Below the pieces are notes generated by a model. It did not search any database, had not been told where the DNA came from, and worked only from the letters and a program-made list of their open reading frames with translations. A program made the position numbers and the translations under genes. From the NCBI GenBank assembly GCA_036558645.1, contig DATBFG010000088.1, positions 31,081-95,080 of the forward strand: 64,000 bases of DNA. Direction: 5' to 3'. Origin of the DNA: DATBFG01 sp036558645. GTDB taxonomy: Bacteria > Acidobacteriota > Terriglobia > Terriglobales > Acidobacteriaceae. How positions within the stretch are numbered: position 1 is the stretch's first letter; the number at the start of each line of letters is the position of its first letter. Positions 23,842 through 33,093 of this stretch are shown one piece after another.

Positions 23842-25320
23842 ATGTGGACAAAAGTTGTTGCTTCGCTTGGCTTGCCGCTGATTCTGATGATCATGCCAGG
23901 CATGGCCGTCGCCCAGTCCAATTCTTCTAATGACAACGTACAACAATTGAAACAGGAACTCGATCAACTACGTGAGCAGATGACCAGACTGCAAGGCCGG
24001 ATCGCTGATCTGGAAGCTTCGAAAGAGAATGAGGCGCCGGCTCCTGGAGTACCTGCTCCAGCGCCTCCACCCAGCAAACAAGAAGGATCGATTCAGACGA
24101 CACAGCCTTTGCCTACTGCGGCCCCATCGAAACAGGTAGGTCAGGCAACTGCAACCTACCAGCAGTTTTCTGAAGATTCAGTCGCCGCAGCCCGTTTCGA
24201 TAACGTTCCCTTGGATCCGAAATACAAGGGCTACTTCCGTTTGCCTGGAACGCAGACTCTCTTGAAGATCGGTGGCTACTTCAAGACGGACTTCATCTAC
24301 GATCTCAAGCCTGCGGGAAACACCGATTCGTTTATTCCTTCGTCGATACCCGTTCCCAACATAGTTGCGGTAAACAACGCTACGGTTTCAATCCGGCCCA
24401 CCCGTCTGAGCCTCGATTTCAGGGTCCCGACAACAAAGATAGGTGATGTTCGTTTCTATCTCGAGGGCGACCTGTTTGGAACGAACGCGACTACGCCCCG
24501 GCTGCGGCATGCCTATGCTCAAGCGAGGAACTTCCTGATTGGGCAAACCTTTTCCAATTTCATGGACCCCGACGCATTCCCCGATACGCTCGATTTTCAG
24601 GGTCCCAACGGCATGGTAAGCGTCCGAAATCCACAATTGCGTTATGGGTTTCCACTGAGCAAGAGCACCACATTCTATGTTTCAGTGGAAAAGCCCAGTT
24701 CCGATATTACTTTCAAGACTCCACAATTCTCATCTCAGCCGAACGCACCCAGTCCCGACGGCGCCATTCGCTTACGCCAGGAATTTCAGCGAGGGCACTT
24801 CCAGGTGTCAGGACTGTTTCGCTCAATAGCGGCGTTCTTGCCAGATGGCCGCTCCGACTCGGTCTTCGGTTGGGGCGTGAACGCAGCCACCGCTTTCAAG
24901 ACAATTGACAAAGACAACATGGTCTTTGCGGTGGCCGCGGGGCACGGCATTTCACGATATCTCCAGGATACTTCGGGGCTTGGAATTGATGCTGAGCCCG
25001 CAGACGCAGCGAATCCACACTTGGAAGCTACTCCGGCGGTTGGAGTGGAGGCCGCTTACCAGCACTATTGGGTAAAGCAGCTGCGATCCAGTGCTGTCTA
25101 TTCGTACGCCGCTGTTGATAACACGGACCTTGCATCAAGCAAGAACTATAACCACGCCACCTACACTGGCGCCAACATCATTTGGAATCCCTACGGATCG
25201 CTCAATGTAGGGGCGGAATTCCTATATGGCTGGGCTGTGCAGCAAAGTGGCCAGAAAGCAAATGCGCCTCGCATTCAATTCAGTGCGAAGTACAGCTTTG
25301 TCAAGTTGAGCCCAGACTAA
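23842..25320 (+). CDS. DcaP-like outer-membrane porin
   Basis: 492 residues from ATG 23842, chosen because GGGAGGT lies four bases upstream and MWTKVVASLGLPLILMIMPG starts a signal peptide (cleavage near AVAQ). Next is a coiled-coil stalk (VQQLKQELDQLREQMTRLQG), a Pro-rich linker, then the barrel from about 190: YFRLPGTQTLLKIGGYFKTD, SIRPTRLSLDFRVPT, ARNFLIGQTFSNFMDPDAFP, ending FSAKYSFVKLSPD. This stalk-plus-barrel plan is that of DcaP, a trimeric porin for dicarboxylates and other anions. Sitting between AspT-type exchangers and aspartate decarboxylase, aspartate passage is a reasonable guess. Confidence 0.85.
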   Translation: MWTKVVASLGLPLILMIMPGMAVAQSNSSNDNVQQLKQELDQLREQMTRLQGRIADLEASKENEAPAPGVPAPAPPPSKQEGSIQTTQPLPTAAPSKQVGQATATYQQFSEDSVAAARFDNVPLDPKYKGYFRLPGTQTLLKIGGYFKTDFIYDLKPAGNTDSFIPSSIPVPNIVAVNNATVSIRPTRLSLDFRVPTTKIGDVRFYLEGDLFGTNATTPRLRHAYAQARNFLIGQTFSNFMDPDAFPDTLDFQGPNGMVSVRNPQLRYGFPLSKSTTFYVSVEKPSSDITFKTPQFSSQPNAPSPDGAIRLRQEFQRGHFQVSGLFRSIAAFLPDGRSDSVFGWGVNAATAFKTIDKDNMVFAVAAGHGISRYLQDTSGLGIDAEPADAANPHLEATPAVGVEAAYQHYWVKQLRSSAVYSYAAVDNTDLASSKNYNHATYTGANIIWNPYGSLNVGAEFLYGWAVQQSGQKANAPRIQFSAKYSFVKLSPD

Positions 25321-25402
25321 TGACTTTTTGAAGAAGAAGACCCGTAACAAAGCGCGAACCACGTAAGCACGACTAAGCAGATTGCTAAAAGGAGAGGATG
25401 TC

Positions 25403-27055
25403 ATGGCCAGCCCTGCGATTCGACGATTGTCGGTAACACTTGAGCAGCAGAAAGAATTTGAAAAGCTTAGCCCCTTTGAGCTGAAGGACAAACTGATTCA
25501 CTTGGCCGGCGATGCCTCTCAACACAGCGCACAGACGATGCTGAACGCCGGTCGCGGTAATCCTAATTGGATTGCGACCACGCCGCGCAATGCCTTCTTC
25601 ACACTAGGCTCATTTGCCGTGGAGGAATCGAAGCGCGTGTGGGATCTCCCGGATCTCGGCGGCATGCCGCAAAAAGATGGCATCGCGAAACGCTTAGCAG
25701 AGTTCCTAAAGAACAATTCCAAGGCACTCGGAGCATCTATGCTCCAAGCGGCCGTTGAATATGCCACGAACGAGTTGAAGCTAAATGCGGATTCCTTTGT
25801 GCACGAACTGGTCGACAGCATTATCGGAGATCAATATCCGTGGCCAGACCGGATGCTGGTGAACGCAGAACGTGTGGCGCACGCATACTTGATCCAGGAA
25901 ATGTGTGGCGGCCATGCGCCGGCAGGCAAGTTCGACATCTTCGCAGTCGAGGGTGGCACGGCAGCCATGTGCTACATCTTCGACTCGCTGGCGGTCAATC
26001 ACCTGTTGCATCGCGGCGATAAGGTTGCGCTAGCGGTTCCGATGTTTACTCCTTACCTGGAAGTCTGCGCGCTGGATCGTTTCAACTTTGATGTTGTAGA
26101 GATCAACGCAAGCGAAATCTCTTCGATCGACGGACGCCACACTTGGCAATATCCGGATTCGGAGATCGACAAGCTCAAGGATCCTGACATAAAAGCGCTG
26201 TTCTTCGTAAACCCGAGCAATCCTCCGTCCGTCGCCATGCGCGACAGCTCGATGAAGCGACTCACTGACATCATCAAAACACAGCATCAAGACCTGATCG
26301 TGGTCACTGACGATGTCTACGGAACATTCGTTCCTGGGTTCAAGTCATTGATGGCCGAGATCCCCTATAACACCATCGGTGTTTATTCCTACTCGAAATA
26401 TTTCGGCTGCACAGGATGGCGCTTGGGAGTCGTCGCGATTCATGAGGAAAACATCTTTGACAAGAAGGTCGCGAACCTGCCGGAGGACGTTCGACGAGGG
26501 TTGAATAAACGCTATGGGCCTTTGACATTGACTCCGGAAAAGCTGAAATTCATCGACCGCATGGTGGCAGACAGCCGGTGTGTGGCACTGAACCATACAG
26601 CTGGCCTGTCGTTGCCGCAACAGGTGCAGATGACCTTGTTCTCGCTCTTCGCCCTCATGGACAAGGACAATCGCTATAAGAAGCTCACCAAGGACATCGT
26701 GAATAAGCGCTTGAAGGCGCTGTGGAAGGGAATGAATCTACCGCTTCCCGATGACCCAAACCGCGCCGATTACTATGCAACGCTTGACCTGATGGTATGG
26801 GCGGAGAAAACCCACGGTCCTGATTTTGTTAAGTTCCTTGAGAAGAACTATCACCCGTTTGATGTCTTGTTCGCGCTGGCAGAGAAGTTCTCAACAGTAT
26901 TGTTGAACGGAAGCGGTTTTGCCGGTCCCGATTGGTCAGTGCGTGTTTCGCTCGCCAATTTGCCGGATGAGGCATATGGCCAGATTGGCCAGCAATTGTC
27001 GACTGTAATGCAGGCTGCGGTGAACGCCTGGAAAGGGCAGTCGGCGGCAGCTTGA
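25403..27055 (+). CDS. aspD: Aspartate 4-decarboxylase (bifunctional with aspartate aminotransferase)
   Basis: 550 residues; AAGGAGAGG seven bases before ATG 25403. A fold-type I PLP enzyme of the aspartate beta-decarboxylase group: KLIHLAGDASQHSAQTMLNA, then GRGNPNWIATTPRNAFFTLG, FFVNPSNPPSVAM, VTDDVYGTFVPGFKSL and YSYSKYFGCTGWRLG with the PLP-binding Lys at about residue 332. The length matches the family (about 530-550), longer than plain aminotransferases. It converts L-aspartate to L-alanine and CO2, consuming a proton. Coupled to an electrogenic aspartate/alanine exchanger it raises internal pH and generates proton-motive force. It follows the porin directly, on the same strand. Confidence 0.93.
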   Translation: MASPAIRRLSVTLEQQKEFEKLSPFELKDKLIHLAGDASQHSAQTMLNAGRGNPNWIATTPRNAFFTLGSFAVEESKRVWDLPDLGGMPQKDGIAKRLAEFLKNNSKALGASMLQAAVEYATNELKLNADSFVHELVDSIIGDQYPWPDRMLVNAERVAHAYLIQEMCGGHAPAGKFDIFAVEGGTAAMCYIFDSLAVNHLLHRGDKVALAVPMFTPYLEVCALDRFNFDVVEINASEISSIDGRHTWQYPDSEIDKLKDPDIKALFFVNPSNPPSVAMRDSSMKRLTDIIKTQHQDLIVVTDDVYGTFVPGFKSLMAEIPYNTIGVYSYSKYFGCTGWRLGVVAIHEENIFDKKVANLPEDVRRGLNKRYGPLTLTPEKLKFIDRMVADSRCVALNHTAGLSLPQQVQMTLFSLFALMDKDNRYKKLTKDIVNKRLKALWKGMNLPLPDDPNRADYYATLDLMVWAEKTHGPDFVKFLEKNYHPFDVLFALAEKFSTVLLNGSGFAGPDWSVRVSLANLPDEAYGQIGQQLSTVMQAAVNAWKGQSAAA

Positions 27056-27087
27056 GTTCAGGTTTGCGTGTGCCCGGCATTCCCACG

Positions 27088-27123
27088 CCAGCAGAAGGAT
27101 CGATTGATCTCCCATCCTGCTGG
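27088..27123. repeat. Imperfect hairpin after aspD
   Basis: CCAGCAG (27088-27094) and CTGCTGG (27117-27123) form a 7-bp stem; the loop contains a second short GATC/GATC pairing. There is no T-run, so a terminator role is possible but weak. It lies in the 200-base gap between aspD and the efflux operon. Confidence 0.3.
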
Positions 27124-27256
27124 CTGGGTAGCCGTGTAAAGCGGGCCCTCGCGGTGGATTGCACGTTTCGCTGAGTAGCGAAATCAAGAAGCAAGAGATC
27201 AGCGAATGCATCGCGTGCGTCGGCTGGAGGGAGCCGCGTAAGTGGGAGGGAGCACG

Positions 27257-28399
27257 ATGTCAGGTCACACCATTCAACATCGATTAACGCTTAGTTTATT
27301 GCTTACACATCTCGTCTTCATGGGGGCATGCGCGGAGAAAGAGAAGCCTGCGCCGCCACCTCCAGGTGTCACTATCACACCCGTCGTGCAGAAGGATGTC
27401 CCCATCTACCAGGAGTGGGTGGGAACGATGGCAGGCAACATTGATGCTGACATCCGCCCGAAGGTCGAGGGCTTTCTGCTCAGCCGCGTCTACACAGAAG
27501 GGTCATACGTTCAGAAGGGGCAACCATTGTTCAAGCTTGATCCCCGCCAGGCACAAGCGGCGGTGGAACAGGCACAGGGACACCTGGAAAGAGCACAAGC
27601 TGGCCTGGCACAAGCCCAGATTGACGTCAACCGCTATACACCATTGGTGCAGCAAAAGGCCGTCAGTCAGGCCGAACTCGACAAAGCCACCAGTATGCAA
27701 CGCGCAGGAGGCGCAGAGGTTGACGCGGCGCGTGCCGCTTTGGACAATGCCAAACTGAATCTTGGCTGGACAACGGTGGTTTCTCCGATTTCTGGAATCG
27801 TCGGCATCGCAAAATCGGCAGTCGGAGATTTGATCACTCCCAACACCGTGATGGCGACAGTCTCATCTGTCGATCCCATTTACATCGATTTCAATATCGC
27901 AGAGCAGGATTACCTCCGCTTTGCCCGGAATAAGAGTGGACGCAAAGCCGGCCAGAATCTCGAGCTACTCTTGGGCGATGGTTCCTCATTCCCGCAGCGC
28001 GGGCATGCCCTGTTACTGAACCGCGAAGTGGATTCCAGGACAGGCACGATCGCGGTCCGAGCAGAGTTTCCGAATCCAGGCAATGTTCTGCGTCCCGGAC
28101 AGTACGCCAAGATCCGCGCCGTCACCGAAGATTTGAAAGAAGCACTGCTCGTACCTCAACGAGCGATTGCTGAGCTACAGGGCATCTACCAGGTCGGTGT
28201 TGTCGATGCCGAGAACAAAGTGGCAATTCGCCAAGTCCAGACCGGCCCCCAATTCGGCGACATGTGGGTAATTACTTCCGGACTGCAGGCGGGCGACAAG
28301 GTTGTCGTCGATGGACTGCAACGACTGCGCGATGGGATGACAGTAACTCCTCAGCCATTCAAGGACACTCAGGCGAATGCTGCCAAAAGCGGGGAATAA
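27257..28399 (+). CDS. RND efflux periplasmic adaptor (membrane fusion protein)
   Basis: 380 residues from ATG 27257 (GGGAGGGAG upstream). The signal ends in a lipobox (FMGAC), so it is a lipoprotein. Barrel-sandwich lipoyl halves PKVEGFLLSRVYTEGSYVQKG and the hairpin coiled coil (QAQGHLERAQAGLAQAQIDV ... AELDKATSMQRAGGAEVDAA) flank LNLGWTTVVSPISGIVGIAK; then the beta-barrel and membrane-proximal domains. This is the AcrA/MexA architecture. First gene of a three-gene operon with the RND pump (three bases downstream) and outer-membrane channel. Confidence 0.93.
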   Translation: MSGHTIQHRLTLSLLLTHLVFMGACAEKEKPAPPPPGVTITPVVQKDVPIYQEWVGTMAGNIDADIRPKVEGFLLSRVYTEGSYVQKGQPLFKLDPRQAQAAVEQAQGHLERAQAGLAQAQIDVNRYTPLVQQKAVSQAELDKATSMQRAGGAEVDAARAALDNAKLNLGWTTVVSPISGIVGIAKSAVGDLITPNTVMATVSSVDPIYIDFNIAEQDYLRFARNKSGRKAGQNLELLLGDGSSFPQRGHALLLNREVDSRTGTIAVRAEFPNPGNVLRPGQYAKIRAVTEDLKEALLVPQRAIAELQGIYQVGVVDAENKVAIRQVQTGPQFGDMWVITSGLQAGDKVVVDGLQRLRDGMTVTPQPFKDTQANAAKSGE

Positions 28400-28402
28400 A
28401 GC

Positions 28403-31400
28403 ATGGCCAAATTCTTTATCAATCGCCCGATCGTAGCCATCGTCATTTCGATATTGACGGTGATTGCGGGCGTTCTCACGATGGCCAAGTTGCCGATTGC
28501 GCAGCTGCCCGATATCGTGCCCCCGCAAGTCAATGTAGCTGCAACTTACACTGGTGCCGATGCGCTAACCATCGAACAGTCTGTGGCGACGCCGCTCGAG
28601 CAGCAGATGAACGGCGTGGACAACATGCTCTACATGATGTCCACCAACGCCAACGACGGCACCATGAACCTTAAGGTCACCTACGATATCGGCACTAACG
28701 TCGATATCGACCAGGTGAACACGCAGAACCGAGTTTCACAGGCCAGCCCGAACCTTCCTACGTCGGTCAACCAGTACGGAGTTACCGTAAAGAAGTTGAT
28801 GGGCTTGCCGCTGCTCGTATTATCCGTTTATTCGCCGACCAACTCATTTGACGGCAGATTTCTCGGTAACTACGCCACTATCAATATTAATGATGCATTG
28901 TTACGCGTTCCCGGCGTCGGACAGGTTACGAACTTCGGCGCCGCAGATTACGCGATGCGGATTTGGGTGAAGCCCGACCAGTTGACGAAGTTGGGAATGA
29001 CCGTTGCAGACATTACGAATGCAGTCCAACAGCAGAGCGCCGTGAACCCAGCCGGTCAGATCGGCGGAGAACCCGCTCCCAAGGGACAACAGTTTACCTA
29101 TTCCGTGCGCGCTCCGGGCCGTCTGGTGAATGCTGAAGAATTCGGCAACATCATCGTGCGTCAGAACACGGATGGTTCCGTGGTCCGTCTGAGTGATGTT
29201 GCGCGAATCGAGCTCGGCTCTCTTGTGTACCAGCAGATCGGGCGATACAACGGGAAGTCCGCCGTTATCATTTGCGTTTATCAGGCCCCGGGGTCAAATG
29301 CGCTGGCAGTCGCGAATCAAGTCAAGGCGCAGATGGTGGAACTGAAGACTCGATTTCCTCAAGGCCTGGACTACACGGTCTCTCTCGATACGACCTTGCC
29401 TGTAACCGAGGGCATGAAGGAGATCGTAAAAACTCTGTTCGAAGCAATCGTGCTCGTCATCATCGTGGTGTTCTTGTTCCTGCAAGGTTGGCGAGCAACG
29501 CTCATCCCGCTGATTGCAGTCCCGGTTTCTCTCATTGGCACCTTTGCCATCTTCCCGATGCTGGGATTCTCAATCAACACGCTTTCCCTCTTCGGAATGA
29601 TCCTCGCCATCGGGCTCGTTGTTGACGACGCTATCGTCGTGGTGGAGGCCGTCGAGCACAACATCGAACATGGCTTATCTCCGAAGGACGCAACCTTCAA
29701 GGCGATGGAGGAAGTCTCGGGCCCCGTCATAGGTATTGCTCTGATTCTGGCGTCGGTGTTTGTGCCGATGGCATTCATGGGGGGCATTCAGGGCTTGTTG
29801 AACCAGCAGTTCGCGGTCAGCATTGCGATTTCGGTACTGATCTCGGCCTTCAACGCTCTGACGCTCTCACCAGCACTCTCCGCCATGCTGTTACGGCCGC
29901 GCAAGAAAGCAAAAGGTCCACTTGGAAAATTCTTCGACTGGTTCAATCGCACCTTCGAGAAAGTCACGGGAGGTTACGTCTCCTGGAGTCACCTCCTCAT
30001 CCGAAGAGCTGCGGTTTCCATGCTGTTGCTGCTCGGTTCGGCTGTGATCGCCGGATTCATGGGCAAGAAGCTGCCCACAAGTTTTATTCCGGAAGAAGAT
30101 CAAGGCTATGCGTTCCTACAAGTGCAGTTACCGGATGCGGCATCGCTGCAGAGAACTGATGCTGTCATGCGCAAGGTGGACGACATATTGAAGAACACTC
30201 ACGGCGTCCAAGGTTATGACGGAATTGCCGGCTTCAGCCTGCTTTCGAACACGTCCGCTTCTTACAGCGGTTTTTACTTCATTCAATTCGATGACTGGGC
30301 GGAGCGTCATGACCCAGCACTATCCGCGGCTGGCCTGGTTAAAACATTGAACATGAAGCTTGCTGCAGAGGTTCCGGAAGCCATCGGCTTTGCTTTTGGC
30401 CCACCAGCCATCCCCGGTCTGGGTACCGCAGGCGGCTTTACCTTCATGCTGCAGGACCGCTCCAGCGGCACGGTCGAGCAGCTCTTTGACGCGTATGAAA
30501 AGTTGAACCAGGCGGCGCGCAAGCGTCCGGAACTGGCTTCGCTCGTCAGCACCTTTCGGCCATCTGTGCCACAACTGTTTGTGGATGTCGACCATGATCG
30601 TGTGATGAAGCAGGGCCTTCAATTCGGCGAGGTGTATCAAACGCTGCAAGCCTTCCTCGGTGGGGCCTACGTGAACCAGTTCAACCGCTTTGGACGACAA
30701 TGGAAGGTCTATTTGCAAGCGGAACCCGAATACCGCACGAGCGCAGACAAGATCAACAACTTTTATGTCCGGAACGCGAAGGGAGAGATGACGCCTCTAG
30801 GTTCTCTAGTCACAATCAAGCGCGTCTCCGGTCCCGAGTACACCAACCGCTTCAACCTGTTCCGGACGATCCAGATCAACGGCTCGCCGGCGCCTGGGTA
30901 CAGTTCCGGCCAAGCCATGGCCGCGATGGAACAGGTTGCGAATGAAACCTTGCCTAACGGCATGGGATTTTCCTGGATGGATATGTCTTACCAGGAAAAG
31001 AAAGCACAAGGCGGTCAGATGGCCGTATTTGGCATGTCCATTCTGTTCGTCTTCCTCATTCTGGCGGCGATGTATGAAAGCTGGTCGCTACCCTTCAGCG
31101 TTCTGCTTTCCACTCCCGTCGCGGTGTTTGGCGCTTTCGGCGGCCTGTTGCTTCGCAAGTTCGACAACAACGTTTTCGCACAAATTGGACTGGTCATGCT
31201 GATTGGTCTCGCTGCGAAGAACGCCATCCTCATTGTCGAATTCGCAAAGCTGGAGCATGAGAAGCATGGGAAGGAACTGGTCGCAGCGGCATTGGAAGGA
31301 GCAAGGCTACGCCTGCGTCCAATCCTGATGACTTCGTTTGCCTTCATCCTAGGTTGCGTACCCCTTTGGACTGCGAAGGGAGCTGGTGCGGTGGGACGGC

Positions 31401-31567
31401 AGGTGCTTGGAACCGCCGTGATTATTGGCATGACCGTCGCCACGATCATGGGCGTCTTCCTTGTTCCGGTGCTGTTCGTCGTTGTCGAACGCTTGGGTAA
31501 GAAGAAGGCGACGGAACCTACAGCAGCTCCCTCCACTCCTGCGCATGCCGAAGGAGGAGCAGACTGA
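28403..31567 (+). CDS. RND multidrug efflux pump, HAE1 family
   Basis: 1054 residues, the full length of AcrB/MexB-type pumps. N-terminus FFINRPIVAIVISILTVIAG is TM1; porter-domain text VNVAATYTGADALTIEQSVA and EQQMNGVDNMLYMMSTNAND is diagnostic. The proton-relay Asp pair lies in TM4 (GLVVDDAIVVVEAVEH), and a Lys-containing TM10 segment follows later (GLAAKNAILIVEFAK). It exports hydrophobic or amphiphilic compounds from the periplasm through the adaptor and channel. Its TGA stop overlaps the ATG of the channel gene by one base (TGATG), so the operon is translationally coupled. Confidence 0.96.
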   Translation: MAKFFINRPIVAIVISILTVIAGVLTMAKLPIAQLPDIVPPQVNVAATYTGADALTIEQSVATPLEQQMNGVDNMLYMMSTNANDGTMNLKVTYDIGTNVDIDQVNTQNRVSQASPNLPTSVNQYGVTVKKLMGLPLLVLSVYSPTNSFDGRFLGNYATININDALLRVPGVGQVTNFGAADYAMRIWVKPDQLTKLGMTVADITNAVQQQSAVNPAGQIGGEPAPKGQQFTYSVRAPGRLVNAEEFGNIIVRQNTDGSVVRLSDVARIELGSLVYQQIGRYNGKSAVIICVYQAPGSNALAVANQVKAQMVELKTRFPQGLDYTVSLDTTLPVTEGMKEIVKTLFEAIVLVIIVVFLFLQGWRATLIPLIAVPVSLIGTFAIFPMLGFSINTLSLFGMILAIGLVVDDAIVVVEAVEHNIEHGLSPKDATFKAMEEVSGPVIGIALILASVFVPMAFMGGIQGLLNQQFAVSIAISVLISAFNALTLSPALSAMLLRPRKKAKGPLGKFFDWFNRTFEKVTGGYVSWSHLLIRRAAVSMLLLLGSAVIAGFMGKKLPTSFIPEEDQGYAFLQVQLPDAASLQRTDAVMRKVDDILKNTHGVQGYDGIAGFSLLSNTSASYSGFYFIQFDDWAERHDPALSAAGLVKTLNMKLAAEVPEAIGFAFGPPAIPGLGTAGGFTFMLQDRSSGTVEQLFDAYEKLNQAARKRPELASLVSTFRPSVPQLFVDVDHDRVMKQGLQFGEVYQTLQAFLGGAYVNQFNRFGRQWKVYLQAEPEYRTSADKINNFYVRNAKGEMTPLGSLVTIKRVSGPEYTNRFNLFRTIQINGSPAPGYSSGQAMAAMEQVANETLPNGMGFSWMDMSYQEKKAQGGQMAVFGMSILFVFLILAAMYESWSLPFSVLLSTPVAVFGAFGGLLLRKFDNNVFAQIGLVMLIGLAAKNAILIVEFAKLEHEKHGKELVAAALEGARLRLRPILMTSFAFILGCVPLWTAKGAGAVGRQVLGTAVIIGMTVATIMGVFLVPVLFVVVERLGKKKATEPTAAPSTPAHAEGGAD

Positions 31568-33000
31568 TGCGAAAGGCAGCCTGTCTCATTCTTCTTGCCC
31601 TAGGGCTTTCAGGATGCGCAGTTGGTCCCAAGTACAAGCGTCCGGTTATCACCGCGCCTGACAAGTACTACACCGAACAAACGTCGGACCCGAATTCAAT
31701 CGCTGACCTGGCGTGGTGGGAGATCTTCAAAGACCCCGTCCTGCAGAACCTGATCCAGGAAGCCCTAAAGAACAACTACGACGTCGCCACCGCAGCAGCT
31801 CGTGTGGAGCAGGCACGCGCACAGGCAGGCATAAGCAAATCTTTTTATTATCCGCAAATCGGTTATGGAGTCGGCGTCGGCGGGCAAAAAGCCGAGCTTG
31901 TTCCCAATCACACCTACTATAACTACAACGTCAATCTCGCGTGGGAACTGGACCTTTGGGGACGCATACGCAAGCTCAACGAGCAACAAAAGGCGATATT
32001 CTTCGCAACTCACGAAGCGCAGCGTGGCGTATGGCTCAGTCTTGTGTCCGATGTGGCCCAGGCATATTTTGAATTGCGTGCACTCGACGAGCAACTCCAG
32101 ATTGCTAAAGATACCGCCGTAAGTTTTCAGGAAAGTTACGACCTATTTAATAAGAAGCTGTCGGGAGGCGCCGCTTCAGCTCTTGAGACATCTCGAGCGG
32201 AAGGTGCCATGGCGGATGTGTTGGCTCAGGTTCCTGATCTGGAGCGACAGATCGTAGCTAAGGAAAACCAGATCAGTCTATTGCTGGGAAAGAATCCGGG
32301 TGAAATTCCCCGCGGGGCATCGCTCGCTGAACAACATGATCTTGACACGCTCCCCGCTGGTTTACCGTCGACATTGTTGGAGAGGCGTCCGGACCTTCGT
32401 CAAGCCGAACAACAGCTTGTCGCCGCGAACGCCGCTATTGGAGTGGCAAAGGCGAACTTTTTCCCGGTAATCAGCCTGACGGGATTGCTGGGTGGCGTCA
32501 GCCCACAACTCTCGGGACTCGTCAGTTCGGGTACGCAGTGGAGCGTGGCCGGTAACATCGCCGGACCATTATTCACCGGAGGTCGCCTCAAGAATGAATA
32601 CAAGTTCGCATTCGCGCAGCGTGATGAGGCACAATCGTTTTACGCGCAATCTGTAACGCAGGCTTTCGGCGAGGTATCGACCGCGCTTTCTGCTCATCAG
32701 AAGCTTGCAGAATCGATGAAACAGGAAGCCCGTTCCGTCTCGGCTTACCAGGAATCGGTACGCCTGGCGAACTTGCGATACGATAGCGGACTCTCGGCCT
32801 ACTTCGAAGTCATCGATGCAAAACTAAATTTGTTTCCAGTAGAACTCACTTTTGTACAATATGACCTGGGTCGCAAGGTCGCACTCGTGAATCTCTATCG
32901 TGCGCTCGGTGGGGGCTGGAAACTGACTGACCTTGACTGGACCAAATCTGCAACGAACAGCAACCCAGCTCAGCAATCGCCGAGTACTACGAATAGATAA
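31567..33000 (+). CDS. Outer-membrane efflux lipoprotein (OprM/NodT family)
   Basis: 477 residues. MRKAACLILLALGLSGCAVG has a lipobox at SGC, and VGPKYKRPVI is the conserved start of the OprM/NodT family. Two repeats of the outer-membrane-factor fold are visible (NYDVATAAARVEQARAQAGI and RRPDLRQAEQQLVAANAAIG with AKANFFPVISLTG). It forms the trimeric exit duct for the RND pump. The C-terminal tail is polar and short. Confidence 0.95.
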   Translation: MRKAACLILLALGLSGCAVGPKYKRPVITAPDKYYTEQTSDPNSIADLAWWEIFKDPVLQNLIQEALKNNYDVATAAARVEQARAQAGISKSFYYPQIGYGVGVGGQKAELVPNHTYYNYNVNLAWELDLWGRIRKLNEQQKAIFFATHEAQRGVWLSLVSDVAQAYFELRALDEQLQIAKDTAVSFQESYDLFNKKLSGGAASALETSRAEGAMADVLAQVPDLERQIVAKENQISLLLGKNPGEIPRGASLAEQHDLDTLPAGLPSTLLERRPDLRQAEQQLVAANAAIGVAKANFFPVISLTGLLGGVSPQLSGLVSSGTQWSVAGNIAGPLFTGGRLKNEYKFAFAQRDEAQSFYAQSVTQAFGEVSTALSAHQKLAESMKQEARSVSAYQESVRLANLRYDSGLSAYFEVIDAKLNLFPVELTFVQYDLGRKVALVNLYRALGGGWKLTDLDWTKSATNSNPAQQSPSTTNR

Positions 33001-33093
33001 CCCGACCGCAGTGGTGACGACGCACGCTCTGTTCCCCGATGCGTCGTGATGGCCCCCACTGCAGGCGATACGTCCCCCATCCCACGGAGCCAT

